64,000 nucleotides of DNA from contig NC_061508.1 in assembly GCF_022539505.1 (NCBI RefSeq), positions 343,865,484 to 343,929,483 of the forward strand, given 5' to 3'. Shown in pieces: positions 1 to 12,010 of this stretch (its first letter is position 1; every line of letters starts with the position of its first letter). Position numbers and translations under genes: made by a program. Source of the DNA: Lolium rigidum. Lineage: Eukaryota > Streptophyta > Magnoliopsida > Poales > Poaceae. A model generated the notes under the pieces. It did no database searches, was not told the origin of the DNA, and worked only from the letters and a program-made list of their open reading frames with translations.

Positions 1-332
1 AGTGCGCGATTACAATGAGTTGTTGTGTCTTCCCCAAGGGATCCCAGGATTCAGCTTATAAAGGCTCCGCATCTAGGGTTACGAGGAGTAGAGCTCCTAC
101 CGGATATGGCTAAGTCTAGATTATTCCTTGTCGCATACTCCTCGGATCCGATTGACCTAAACCTTCGGCTAGATCTGATAACTTGCTTCTAGGACGGATC
201 CTTCCTTGTGCTTTCTCCAACAACTGGGCTGCCTGGTGGGTTGTATGGTGCACCACCATCTATGGGCCACCCCGTCCGGAATTTTGACCCCGTCGTGGTT
301 AGTTTTCATATCCCCAACATCGTGTTAATGTG
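1..332. other. Unassigned repeat-like sequence
   Basis: No open frame of note and no clear terminal structure was found. The sequence leads directly into a copia reverse-transcriptase remnant, so it may belong to the same decayed element. This is inference only. Confidence 0.3.
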
Positions 333-515
333 ATTGGAACAAAATTAAATGGGTGTTCAAGAACAAGCTAGACGGGAATGGAGTCATCACAAGAAATAAA
401 GCAAGGATAGTGGAGGGTTTGCCCAAATAGAAGGTATAGACTATGATGACACCTTTGCGCTCGTCGTTTTCCTTGAAGATATTGGTCTATGCTTGCATAT
501 GCATCTTTCATAGGT
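333..515 (+). pseudogene. Copia reverse-transcriptase fragment (broken)
   Basis: Translating the plus strand in two frames gives the start of a Ty1/copia reverse transcriptase: KWVFKNKLDGNG, ITRNKARIV, then after a frameshift near 425 QIEGIDYDDTFA. In the copia family these correspond to the KWVFK, NKARLVA and Y-QxEGIDYxETFAPV blocks at the N-terminal end of the enzyme. The catalytic YVDD region is absent. A stop (TAG near 428) and the frameshift make it non-functional. The rest of the polyprotein is not recognisable nearby, so it is a short relic. Confidence 0.8.
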
Positions 516-1090
516 GCTAGGACATTTTGACAAGGGAGGATACTCGTCTTTGCTTGCGTATGCATCATCTCTGTTCTAGGACATGTGCACTTACCCTTTC
601 TACATGATACCTTCGATCCAGATTATGGATTGTAGTATTGTAATCTTTTTCCCTAGAAGACCTAGGTTTAATCTAGCCTTGAGAAACACTGCTAAAAGGA
701 ATTTAAGGAAACTTCTACAAGACTTGCTATTTAGTTTTATCTTACGTTTACCGAACCTTTCCAGTTTACTTTGTTTGCTATTGTGTTCAATGGATGGAAA
801 TAGGCCAGGGTGAAGGATTCTCCTGCAGCTATGCATACATATGGGATTAGGTTAAACATAAAGCACAATAATGTATAGAAGATAAAATAGTGATAAGAAT
901 TGTGAGCCATCACATCTGTAAATACTATTGTCCCTAAAAACAGAGGTAACAATAGTCTCTTGATCCAACCATTGTACCCACAACCGCGAGTTACAACCGT
1001 TACTAAGTAAAACAGACCAAATCATTAAAATTGATGATGTGGCTGTTTATCCCAAGCGAATCACTAAGAGAATACCATTACTTTCCCCTT
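516..1090. other. Unassigned sequence
   Basis: Only short chance frames occur here. A short stretch around 480-510 (tatgcatc, taggacat) recurs at about 555-582, a small imperfect direct repeat. No element ends were recognised. Confidence 0.3.
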
Positions 1091-2404
1091 TTTTTCACTC
1101 GGGTTTCGAAGTAAAACGTTGTGCTCCACTTATCTCACTGATAGCTGCAAGAACACATATCAATTGTAGCTAGTTTCAAAATAAGAGTATCGAACCACGA
1201 GGAGCAGTACTTGTAAGTTATTCTAACTCTAAGATAAAGTATATAAAAGTTGTTTTGTGTTGATAGCTAAAGTAAGTAAGAACAAAGATATAAACTAATG
1301 TAACCAAGAGCTAGAGAGTGCTGAGAGTATGTTTGTGGTATGGTTGAGGGGTTCTCATGGAGAGTAGGTTCCACAACTAGTATTGCTATTATTTATGATT
1401 AGAATGAACTATATATTTGCCAAGCTATGTGTGGGAAGAGCTCCATAATAAGATGCGCCTAGAAAGCCGAAAGCCATCGGACATCACATCTCTAAATAAC
1501 CACAACGGCTACTCTTCTGCAAGCCACATATTGACTATTGCTATTAAGGGTTTTAACCCATGGTTATCGATATGAGCTTAGTGAATCCCTTCTTATCCCC
1601 CTCATCCATGTGTTAGAGCGTCGATACGGTAATGTCACTTCCCGCCGTTCACTCTACCACACTTCAAAGGGTAGTTCCCTCCTTGTCCATAGGGCAAATA
1701 TTATGTGGTGCAGTTCACATAACATCAAGAAGAGAACTAACACACATTCATAGATCAAAGGTATAGAACATCATTATTTCACATCATACTATTACTAGGG
1801 TTCCTCCATACCTCCCCAAGAACAAAGGGACTACTCATACATGAAGGGGATCAACATCATGGCAATATGAATATGAAGGTACAATTGCATACAAGTGTAA
1901 ATCCTAATAAAGTTCGGATCACAACCAAGTAGACAAAGGGGATCGGTGATGGAGACGGTTGATGATGATGATGGAGATCGATGTGTTGGCCTTCAAGATC
2001 CTAGCCTCCTCCTCCTCCTCTTCTGTGTTGGTGGAGATGGTGATGGAGGCGGCGGCTATGGAGACGGCGGCGGCAGAGCAGTAGGGCTCCGCCCCTAGGG
2101 CATGGATGATAAAGTGGTGCCTCTCCTTGCCTCCTCCCCTCTTATATAGGCGCTGGAGGTTGGTTTCGTGAACCGAGGGAGCCTGGGGGCGAATATACCC
2201 ATCGGGCCTTCACAAATATTGTTCTGTTTGATGAAATGAACCCAATGGAGCCCCGTACGGGCGGACGGTACGGGCGGGGTTTGCCTGTACCGATGGTCGT
2301 TGAACTTGCAGATGCTTTCGTATTTTGCAAGCCATTTTTTCATCCGGATTCCGATTGGGGTGTTCTTCGGCTCGTTGAACTTGTATCAACGAGGGCTACA
2401 ACAC
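1091..2404 (-). repeat. Probable LTR or LTR-adjacent block of a gypsy element, minus strand
   Basis: Read on the minus strand, the block has a promoter-like TATATAAG (2141-2148) followed by a purine- and GC-rich leader with triplet runs (about 1990-2090), then AT-rich sequence, the usual order of a Triticeae LTR. A candidate LTR start on the minus strand is TGTTGTAGCCC at about 2404, preceded by a purine-rich stretch. The other end could not be fixed; CAACA near 1259 is one candidate. Boundaries and family are uncertain. Confidence 0.45.
2141..2148 (-). promoter_or_regulatory. TATA-box-like motif in the minus-strand LTR-like block
   Basis: TATATAAG on the minus strand lies directly upstream of a GC-rich leader-like segment. 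It is a sequence match only. Confidence 0.4.
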
Positions 2405-2674
2405 CATGTCCTTAGAACTTAAATATAAGATGCTGCAAAAATATCACTTTTACTACACCTTATATGGCTAAGTCTGGTGCCTATAATTCTCCCATCTTGT
2501 ACCCTCTGGTCCCTTTTGCTCCCTTTTTTCATGATCGCCAATAACACCTAAACACATATCAAAGACAAGGGAAACATAAAAAATCCAACTAAACTACTCA
2601 ATATGCGAAGCTCATGTGAAAATGAACAAGAACTCATAAGTATGCAAAATAGGTATAAGTGTATCTAACTGGAG
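2405..2674. other. Flank between the LTR-like block and element C
   Basis: AT-rich, no open frame. On the minus strand it could be the 3' untranslated part upstream of the LTR-like block. It ends where the TGTAACACCC terminus of element C begins. Confidence 0.3.
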
Positions 2675-3010
2675 TGTAACACCCTAACTTTTGCAACCTT
2701 GTCTAAGTGTTCTGAGTACAAAAATCAGGGGGAATAAAAAAATTAGGTTTTGCTTGTATTGTAATGTGTTTGATTGAAATGTTGTCTAACTTTGATTGTT
2801 GAGTGATGTTTCTTGAGTAGTGCTAGTGGAGTATCTCAACCCTAATCTTCAAGTCTCAAAAAAGCACTTAAGCTATGGCCACTCTTGTGTTACCTTAACC
2901 TCCTCTCTTCAAAAGTAGTTGAACCTTTTGACAAAATACAAACCTCTTTATTTTGCTCTATGACTCAAACTTTTATTTCAAAAGATGTTGCGAAAACTAT
3001 TTTCTTTTAA

Positions 3011-4300
3011 TTGGCTATGGTCACCTCATATCATAGTATCACAAAAAGGGTTTCTAAATTTAATTTATTTCTACACAAAGTATTTTCCAAATGCCCTACC
3101 TTACCTTCTGTGACTTTACAGTTTCATAAAAACTATTATATATATATATACTTTTGGTTTCCTAAAATAAAATGGAATGATCCATATTTTATTATACTTC
3201 AACTATGGACCCTTCTACTCTTCTAAAAACCCTCTCTCATTTTTAAATACTTCAAATGAGCTTATTTATCTATTTTGGATCAAATAAAGGCCATAGACAC
3301 CAAAGCTAAATCTAAGGACTATTTGATCTGTGATCAAATATCCATGGCATTGTTGTCGCCATTAATACATCTCAGTGACACATCTTTCAACCTCAATACT
3401 CCATATTAGCATGCATGATCTTGGTAACATATCATTTGTCCAACAAATGATTAATCTCAATTTTTTATCTTTATCTCTCCAAGGTTTCCAACTCTTCTAA
3501 AAAAAATTCTTGGCCTAACCATCTTATGTCTTGATCACCTTCTCAAAATCATATTGTCTAGACCCTACTCTTAGAACCTTATCCTCAAGAAACTCAAACA
3601 AAACATCATCTTTGAAAAATAGTGCTATGCCCTATGGCAATGATCCAAAATTTTCAAATTTGGAGTTTCCCTCCAAATTTCCTAAAAACCCTAAAACCAT
3701 ATTTTTCTCTACCTTAAATTCGAAAATTATTATTTATGTTGCCAAACTATTTTCAAAACTTTGTCTCAAATAAAAATAGGAAATGGAGCTGATATATTTT
3801 ATCACATCTTTTCAATTTAAAAATAATTTCTAGAAAATTATTTTATTATTCTATTTCTCGTATTTAACGAATGCATGGTAATGGTACATACACCATTTTT
3901 TGCACCTTTTTATTATGAAATAGCTTTGAGAAAATTCTACCATGCTTAGTTATGCCGTTATAATATTTTGAAAATTCAAAATGACATTTGTGCTTCTCAA
4001 AATTTTCCAGTACTCTGTTTACCCCTTTTCATTCAAAATTGGCCATGGGCATAGCAAGTTATCAACCAGAATATGAATTCAATTCCAAAATCTTAATGGC
4101 ATCTTGCCCACCCTAATGCCACCTCTCTAATATATCTCCTCATGCCCTTGCTTGGCAATCTTTGCATCGAACTCAAATAAAATCATGAATAAACTCATGA
4201 AATAATCTTGATCATCTATCTCTCTCAACCTAATTCATTTTGGAGCAGCACAAAAGCCCCTCCTTCACCTCTCCAGCACCCCTATCCATATTTGGTCGAC
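3011..4300. repeat. AT-rich U3 portion of the element C LTR
   Basis: Low-GC sequence with a short (TA)n run near 3137-3149 and only chance frames. It belongs to the C LTR by position. Nothing else was recognised. Confidence 0.45.
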
Positions 4301-4944
4301 CATACCACACTGCTACAGTGACAGGAGTGACAGGTGCTTGTACAGAGCACCTTGTCATTTTCTTTTTGGAGGCATGAGCTTGGCCGGCCATGCATATGGA
4401 TCAAGAGACCTTGTGAGATCTCCTTAACACCCCAAGCCAAGCCAATGGATGGCTATATACCTGCAGCCCCCTGCACCTTGGCATGCCTACAACCCTCCCC
4501 TGTCCCCTATAGGCTCTAGCTCCCTACCTCTCTCCATCTCTTGTCTTTCTTTTTCTTGGGAACCCGCAAGGAGACACTCTCCCCTCCCTCTTGTCCTCTG
4601 ATCGTGGACGACCAGACCTTGGATGTTAGAGCTTATCTGCACCGCTCTCTTACTCCTAGACACCCTCCAGAACCCACCCTCTCACGGAACCGCGCCACAT
4701 ACCCCCTCCCCAATGAATGTCGTGTGCGTCGTCTCGGCCACGTCCACGTCGACTACCTCACGACGCTCCCAGAGCCCAAAAATCGCTGCACGGTGGACAA
4801 GGATAGTGTGCAACCCTCTCACCAACGCGCGAGCAGACGCTTCCCTGCACGGCCTTGCCCACACATGACCTAGCCCTGCCGTTGTCATTTCCTCGAATAG
4901 GACATAGACAGACGGGACACCTCGGTGCATGTTGTTTTCCTCGC

Positions 4945-4949
4945 AGCCC
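4945..4949. repeat. Target-site duplication AGCCC, left of solo LTR A
   Basis: AGCCC directly precedes TGATACG at 4950 and recurs at 13268-13272 right after CGCATCA, the far end of LTR A. Confidence 0.85.
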
Positions 4950-5301
4950 TGATACGTCTCAAACGTATCTATAATTTCTTATGTTCCATGCTACTTTTAT
5001 GATGATACTCACATGTTTTATACACATTATATGTCATATTTATGCATTTTCCGGCACTAACCTATTGACGAGATGCTGAAGAGCCAGTTGCTGTTTTCTG
5101 TTGTTTTTTGTTTCAGAAATCCTAGTAAGGAAATATTCTCGGAATTGGACGAAATCAACGCCCAGGGGCCTATTTTTCCACGAAGCTTCCAGAAGACCGG
5201 AGAACTTACAAAGTGGGGCCACGAGGCACCGCCACAACAGGGCGGCGCGGCCCAGGTGCTGGCCGCGTGGCCCTGGCGTGTGGGGCCCTCGTGTGGCCCC
5301 C

Positions 5302-6896
5302 TGATACGTCTCCGACGTATCGATAATTTCTTATGTTCCATGCCACATTATTGATGATATCTACATGTTTTATGCACACTTTATGTCATATTCGTGCATT
5401 TTCTGGAACTAACCTATTAACAAGATGCCGAAGTGCCGCTTGTCGTTTTCTGCTGTTTTTGGTTTCAGAAATCCTAGTAACGAAATATTCTCCGAATTGG
5501 ACGAAATCAACGCCCAGGGTCCTATTTTGCCACGAAGCTTCCAGAAGACCGAAAGGGATACGAAGTGGGGCGACGAGGCGCCGCCACCATAGGGCCACGC
5601 GGCCAGAGGGGGGCCCGCGCCGCCCTATGGTGTGGGCCCCTCGTCAGCCCTCCGACTCTGCCCTTCCGCCTACTTATAGTCTTCGTCGCGAAAACCCCAA
5701 AACGAAGAACCACGATACGGAAAACCTTCCAGAGACGCCGCCGCCGCCAATCCCATCTCGGGGGATTCCGGAGATCTCCTCCGGCACCCCTGCCGGAGAG
5801 GGGATTCATCTCTCGGAGGACTCTTCACCGCCATGGTCGCCTCCGGAGTGATGAGTGAGTAGTTCACCCCTGGACTATGGGTCCATAGCAGTAGCTAGAT
5901 GGTTGTCTTCTCCTCATTGTGCTTCATTGTTGGATCTTGTGAGCTGCCTAACATGATCAAGATCATCTATCCGTAATGCTATATGTTGTGTTTGTCGGGA
6001 TCCGATGGATAGAGAATACTATGTTATGTTAATTATCAAGTTATTACCTATGTGTTGTTTATGATCTTGCATGCTCTCCGTTATTAGTAGAGGCTTTGGC
6101 CAAGTTGATGCTAGTAACTCCAAGAGGGAGTATTTATGCTCGATAGTGGGTTCATGTCTCCGTGAATGCGGGGAGTGACGAAACCCCTAAGGTTATGGAT
6201 GTGTTGTTGCCACTAGGGATAAAACATTGATGCTATATCCGAGGATGTAGTTATTGATTACATTACGCGCAATACTTAATGCAATTGTCCGTTGTTAGCA
6301 ACTTAATACCGGAGGGGGTTCGGATGATAACCCGAAGGTGGACTTTTTAGGCATAGATGCAGTTGGATGGCGGTCTATGTACTTTGTCGTAATGCCCAAT
6401 TAAATCTCACTATATTTATCATGACATGTATGTGCATTGTTATGCCCTCTCTATTTGTCAATTGCCCGACCGTAATTTGTTCACCCAACATGCTTTTATC
6501 TTATGGGAGAGACACCTCTAGTGAACTGTGGACCCCGGTCCATTCTTTTATACTCGAAATACAAATCTGCTGCAATACTTGTTCTTTACTGTTTTCTTGC
6601 AAACAATCATCTTCCACACAATACGGTTAACCCTTTGTTACAGCAAGCCGGTGAGATTGACAACCTCACTGTTTCGTTGGGGCAAAGTACTGTGGTTGTG
6701 TTGTGCAGGTTCCACGTTGGCGCCGGAATCCCTGGTGTTGCGCCGCACTACATCCCGCCGCCATCAACCTTCAACGTGCTTCTTGACTCCTACTCGGTTC
6801 GATTAAACCTTGGTTTCTTACTGAGGGAAACTTGCCGCTGTGCGCATCACACCTTCCTCTTGGGGTTCCCAACGGACGTGTCAATTACACGCATCA
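5302..6896 (+). repeat. 5' LTR of element B
   Basis: Starts TGATACGTCTCC and ends ACACGCATCA. The TGATACG/CG(C)ATCA ends form the short inverted repeat of the LTR. A weak TATA-like ACTTATAG lies near 5670, upstream of the conserved CG-rich leader with the CCGCCGCCGCC run. Confidence 0.9.
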
Positions 6897-6906
6897 AGCA
6901 AATTTC

Positions 6907-6926
6907 TGGCGCCGTTGCCGGGGAGA
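6907..6926 (+). promoter_or_regulatory. Primer-binding site of element B (tRNA-Asp type)
   Basis: TGGCGCCGTTGCCGGGGAGA lies 10 bases after the LTR end. TGGCGCCGTTGCCGGGGA is the primer-site form I know from Athila-lineage elements (tRNA-Asp). Confidence 0.8.
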
Positions 6927-7145
6927 TCAAGATACGCTGCACGGGGAGTCTCCACTTCCCAATCTCTTTACTTTGTTTTTGTCTTGCTTTATTTTATTTA
7001 CTACTTTGTTTGCTGCATTATATCAAAACACAAAAAAAGTAGTTGTTAGCTTTACTTTATTTACTTTCTTGCACTCTATATCAAAAACACAAAAAAATTA
7101 GTATACTTGCATTTACTTTATCTAGGTTGCTTTATTACTGTTAAA

Positions 7146-7826
7146 ATGAGTAATCCTGAAGTTGAAGTTCATTCGTTTAAGCAACAAGGAGGAGAATGTT
7201 TAAAAGATGCTTGGTATAGAATTAGTGATGCCCATAATAGGTGCACTAAGAAACACTCCACCACTATCCTACTCAAGAATTTTTATGTTGGTATCTCTAG
7301 CTGGAATAGATATGTTCTTGATTGTCTCGCGGGAGGTAACTTCCTAGGCGCTCCCGCTTTAGAAGCTAGTTGCATTATTGAGAGTTTATTTGGAACACCA
7401 CCTGTTAATGAAACTAAAATTGAAATCTCTCTTGAGGATGTTATGAAAAAGTTGGAAACCATAGAGAAAAATTTTCCGAGTGTTGAAACTAAATTGGAGA
7501 TGTTACTTGATAAAACTGATGAACTTGATAAATCCTTAGGAGGAATTGATGAAAGAATTAGTGTCCTAGGAACTTGTGTTGTCCATGATGGTCAAATCAA
7601 TAGGATTGGTGAACTTGAAAAAGCTATGGGAACCTTGGGTTCAACCTTTTCATCTATAAAGTTTAGAGAAAAAGCTTATGTGGGTAAGGAGCAAAAGTTC
7701 ATGTATGCCTCTAAAATTCCTAAACCAAAGAAATATTATTATAGGCCTAAAATTGATAAAGCCCTTAGTACCACTGCAGATGGGGGAGCTTATGATATCG
7801 ATGCTTCGTCTCTTGATGTTACTTGA
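7146..7826 (+). CDS. Gag-like protein of element B (226 aa)
   Basis: The ORF starts at ATG 7146, about 220 bases after the primer site, and is open to TGA at 7824-7826. Residues 12-70 (LKDAWYRISDAHNRC, NFYVGISSWNRYVLD, CLAGGNFLG) resemble the C-terminal half of the retrotransposon gag (capsid) domain of Athila elements, where W-RF and FY-GL motifs occur. Residues about 95-160 look coiled-coil-like (repeated KLETIE, LDKTDELDKS). The usual N-terminal capsid part, zinc knuckle and protease are absent. It ends with the tail DIDASSLDVT also found in elements E and F. The normal length in autonomous relatives is far greater, so this is an internally deleted but still open frame. F encodes a close homologue. 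Confidence 0.75.
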   Translation: MSNPEVEVHSFKQQGGECLKDAWYRISDAHNRCTKKHSTTILLKNFYVGISSWNRYVLDCLAGGNFLGAPALEASCIIESLFGTPPVNETKIEISLEDVMKKLETIEKNFPSVETKLEMLLDKTDELDKSLGGIDERISVLGTCVVHDGQINRIGELEKAMGTLGSTFSSIKFREKAYVGKEQKFMYASKIPKPKKYYYRPKIDKALSTTADGGAYDIDASSLDVT

Positions 7827-10412
7827 TATACACTTTCTGCGCCTAGCTGAAAGACGTTAAAGAAAAGCGCTTATGGGAGACAACCCATGTTTTTACTACA
7901 GTATTTTTGTTTTATATTTGAGTCTTGGAAGTTGTTTACTACTGTAGCAACCTCTCCTTATCTTAGTTTTGAGTTTTGTTGTGCCAAGTAAAGTCTTTGA
8001 TAGTAAAGTAAATACTAGATTTGGATTACTGCGCAGAAATAGATTTCTTTGCTGTCACAAATCTGGGTCTAATTCTCTGTAGGTAACTCAGAAAATTAAG
8101 CCAATTTACGTGAGTGATCCTCAGATATGTACGCAACTTTCATTCAATATGGGAATTTTCATTTGAGCAAGTCTGGTGCCCTAATAAAATCCATCTTTAC
8201 GGACTGTTCTGTTTTGACAGATTCTGCCTTTTATTTCGCATTGCCTCTTTTGCTATGTTGGATGAATTTCTTTGATCCATTAATGTCCAGTAGCTTTATG
8301 CAATGTCCAGAAGTGTTAAGAATGATTGTGTCACCTCTGAACATGTTAATTTTTATTGAGCACTAACCCTCTAATGAGTTGTTTCGAGTTTGGTGTGGAG
8401 GAAGTTTTCAAGGATCAAGAGAGGAGTATGATACAATATGATCAAGGAGAGTGAAAGCTCTAAGCTTGGGGATGCCCCGGTGGTTCACCCCTGCATATTC
8501 TAAGAAGACTCAAGCGTCTAAGCTTGGGGATGCCCAATGCATCCCCTTCTTCATCGACAACATTATCAGGTTCCTCCCCTGAAACTATATTTTTATTCCG
8601 TCACATCTTATGCACTTTGCTTGGAGCGTCGGTTTGTTTTTGTTTTTTGTTTTGTTTGAATAAAAGGATCCTAGCATTCACTTTGTGGGAGAGAGACACG
8701 CTCCGCTGTAGCATATGGACAAGTATGTCCTTAGGCTCTACTCATAGTATTCATGGCGAAGTTTCTTCTTCGTTAAATTGTTATATGGTTGGAATTGGAA
8801 AATGCTACATGTAGTAATTCTAAAATGTCTTGGATAATTTGATACTTGGCAATTGTTGTGCTCATGTTTAAGCTCTTGCATCATATACTTTGCACCCATT
8901 AATGAAGAAACACTTAGAGCTTGCTAATTTGGTTTGCATATTTGGTTTCTCTAGAGTCTAGATAATATCTAGTATTGAGTTTTGAACAACAAGGAAGACG
9001 GTGTAGAGTCTTATAATGTTTACAATATGTCTTTTATGTGAGTTTTGCTGCACCGTTCATCCTTGTGTTTGTTTCAAATAACCTTGCTAGCCTAAACCTT
9101 GTATCGAGAGGGAATACTTCTCATGCATCCAAAATCCTTGAGCCAACCACTATGCCATTTGTGTACACCATACCTACCTACTACATGGTATTTATCCGCC
9201 ATTACAAAGTAAATTTCTTGAGTGCTACCTTTAAAATTCCATCATTCACCTTTGCAATATATAGCTCATGGGACAAATAGCTTAAAACTATTGTGGTATT
9301 GAATATGTACTTATGCACTTTATCTCTTATTAAGGTTCTTGTTGTGCGATAACCATGCTTCTGGGGACGCCATCAACTACTCTTTGTTGAATATCATGTG
9401 AGTTGCTATGCATGTCCGTCTTGTCTGAAGTAAGAGAGATCTACCACCTTAATGGTTGGAGCATGCATATTGTTAGAGAAGAACATTGGGCCGCTAACTA
9501 AAGCCATGATTCATGGTGGAAGTTTCAGCTTTGGACATATATCCTCAATCTCATATGAGAATAATAATTGTTGCCACATGCTTATGCATTAAAGAGGAGT
9601 CCATTATCTCGTTGTCCATGTTGTCCCGGTATGGATGTCTAAGTTGAGAATAATCAAAAGCGAGAAATCCAAAATGCGAGCTTTCTCCTTAGACCTTTGT
9701 ACAGGCGGCATGGAGGTACCCCATTGTGACACTTGGTTAAAACATGTGTATTGCGATGATCCGGTAGTCCAAGCTAATTAGGACAAGGTGCGGGCACTAT
9801 TAGTATACTATGCATGAGGCTTGCAACTTGTAGGATATAATTTACATAACTCATATGCTTTATTACTACCGTTGACAAAATTGTTTCATGTTTTCAAAAT
9901 AAAAGCTCTAGCACAAATATAGCAATCGATGCTTTCCTCTTTGAAGGACCATTCTTTTTACTTTTATGTTGAGTCAGTTCACCTATTTCTCTCCATCTCA
10001 AGAAGCAAACACTTGTGTGAACTGTGCATTGATTCCTACATACTTGCATATTGCACTTGTTATATTACTCTATGTTGACAATTATCCATGAGATATACAT
10101 GTTACAAGTTGAAAGCAACCGCTGAAACTTAATCTTCCTTTGTGTTGCTTCAATACCTTTACTTTGATTTATTGCTTTATGAGTTAACTCTTATGCAAGA
10201 CTTATTGATGCTTGTCTTGAAGTACTATTCATGAAAAGTCTTTGCTTTATGATTCACTTGTTTACTCATGTCATTACCATTGTTTTGATCGCTGCATTCA
10301 TTACATATGTTTACAAATAGTATGATCAAGGTTATGATGGCATGTCACTTCAGAAATTATCTTTGTTATCGTTTTACCTGCTCGGGACGAGCAGAACTAT
10401 GCTTGGGGATGC
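7827..10412 (+). other. 3' untranslated region of element B
   Basis: About 2.6 kb without a meaningful frame. It opens with a conserved block (AAAGCGCTTATGGGAGACAA at about 7864) found in E, F and G. It carries the CTTGGGGATGC motif at 8465-8475 and 8523-8533 and again directly before the 3' LTR at 10402-10412, where it occupies the polypurine-tract position. It lacks the 112-bp tandem duplication present in F and G. Confidence 0.75.
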
Positions 10413-12010
10413 TGATACGTCTCCGACGTATCGATAATTTCTTATGTTCCATGCCACATTATTGATGATATCTATATGTTTTATGCACACTTTATGTCAT
10501 ATTCGTGCATTTTCTGGAACTAACCTATTAACAAGATGCCGAAGAGCCAGTTGCTGTTTTCTGATGTTTTTGGTTTCAGAAATCCTAGTAACGAAATATT
10601 ATCGGAATTGGACGAAATCAACGCCCAGGGTCCTATTTTGCCACGAAGCTTCCAGAAGACCGAAAGGGATACGAAGTGGGGCGACGAGGCGCCGCCACCA
10701 TAGGGCCGCGCGGCCAGAGGGGGGCCCGCGCCGCCCTATGGTGTGGGCCCCTCGTTAGCCCTCCGACTCTGCCTTTCCGCCTACTTATAGTCTTCGTCGC
10801 GAAAACCCCAAAACGAAGAACCACGATACGGAAAACCTTCCAGAGACGCCGCCGCCGCCAATCCCATCTCGGGGGATTCTGGAGATCTCCTCCGGCACCC
10901 TGCCGGAGAGGGGATTCATCTCCCGTGAGGACTCTTCACCGCCATGGTCGCCTCCGGAGTGATGAGTGAGTAGTTCACCCCTGGACTATGGGTCCATAGC
11001 AGTAGCTAGATGGTTGTCTTCTCCTCATTGTGCTTCATTGTTGGATCTTGTGAGCTGCCTAACATGATCAAGATCATCTATCCGTAATGCTATATGTTGT
11101 GTTTGTCGGGATCCGATGGATAGAGAATACTATGTTATGTTAATTATCAAGTTATTACCTATGTGTTGTTTATGATCTTGCATGCTCTCCGTTATTAGTA
11201 GAGGCTTTGGCCAAGTTGATGCTAGTAACTCCAAGAGGGAGTATTTATGCTCGATAGTGGGTTCATGTCTCCGTGAATGCGGGGAGTGACGGAAACCCCT
11301 AAGGTTATGGATGTGCTGTTGCCACTAGGGATAAAACATTGATGCTATGTCCGAGGATGTAGTTATTGATTACATTACGCGCAATACTTAATGCAATTGT
11401 CTGTTGTTAGCAACTTAATACCGGAGGGGGTTCGGATGATAACCTGAAGGTGGACTTTTTAGGCATAGATGCAGCTTGGATGGCGGTCTATGTACTTTGT
11501 CGTAATGCCCAATTAAATCTCACTATATTTATCATGACATGTATGTGCATTGTTATGCCCTCTCTATTTGTCAATTGCCCGACTGTAATTTGTTCACCCA
11601 ACATGCTTTTATCTTATGGGAGAGACACCTCTAGTGAACTGTGGACCCCGGTCCATTCTTTTATACTCGAAATACAAATCTGCTGCAATACTTGTTCTTT
11701 ACTGTTTTCTTGCAAACAATCATCTTCCACACAATACGGTTAACCCTTTGTTACAGACAAGCCGGTGAGATTGAAAACCTCACTGTTTCGTTGGGGCAAA
11801 GTACTCGTGGTTGTGTTGTGCAGGTTCCACGTTGGCGCCGGAATCTCCGGTGTTGCGCCGCACTACATCCCGCCGCCATCAACCTTCAACGTGCTTCTTG
11901 ACTCCTACTGGTTCGATTAAACCTTGGTTTCTTACTGAGGGAAACTTGCCGCTGTGCGCATCACACCTTCCTCTTGGGGTTCCCAACGGACGTGTCAATT
12001 ACACGCATCA
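10413..12010 (+). repeat. 3' LTR of element B
   Basis: Collinear with 5302-6896 and ending CGCATCA. It is followed by the duplicated target CCCCC and then the remainder of LTR A, which joins seamlessly to the A sequence before 5297. Confidence 0.9.

Larger units (their letters stand above)
5302..12010 (+). mobile_element. Element B: full-length non-autonomous Athila-type retrotransposon
   Basis: A 6.7-kb element with 5' LTR 5302-6896 (1595 bp), 3' LTR 10413-12010 (1598 bp) and flanking CCCCC duplications (5297-5301, 12011-12015). LTR ends are TGATACG and CGCATCA. A tRNA-Asp-type primer site follows the 5' LTR. Between the LTRs there is only one gag-like ORF and a long 3' untranslated stretch, without reverse transcriptase or integrase, so it must rely on enzymes from another element. 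The two LTRs differ at a modest number of scattered sites, indicating a fairly young insertion. Sabrina/WHAM-like affiliation is recollection. Confidence 0.9.

Noticed and set aside
5333..5851. 172-codon frame starting MFHATLLMIS
   Set aside because: It lies wholly within the LTR of element B. Equivalent frames in other LTR copies are shorter or broken, so it is a chance frame.
6907..6926. tRNA gene
   Set aside because: The match to tRNA is the primer-binding site only. No cloverleaf can be drawn around it.
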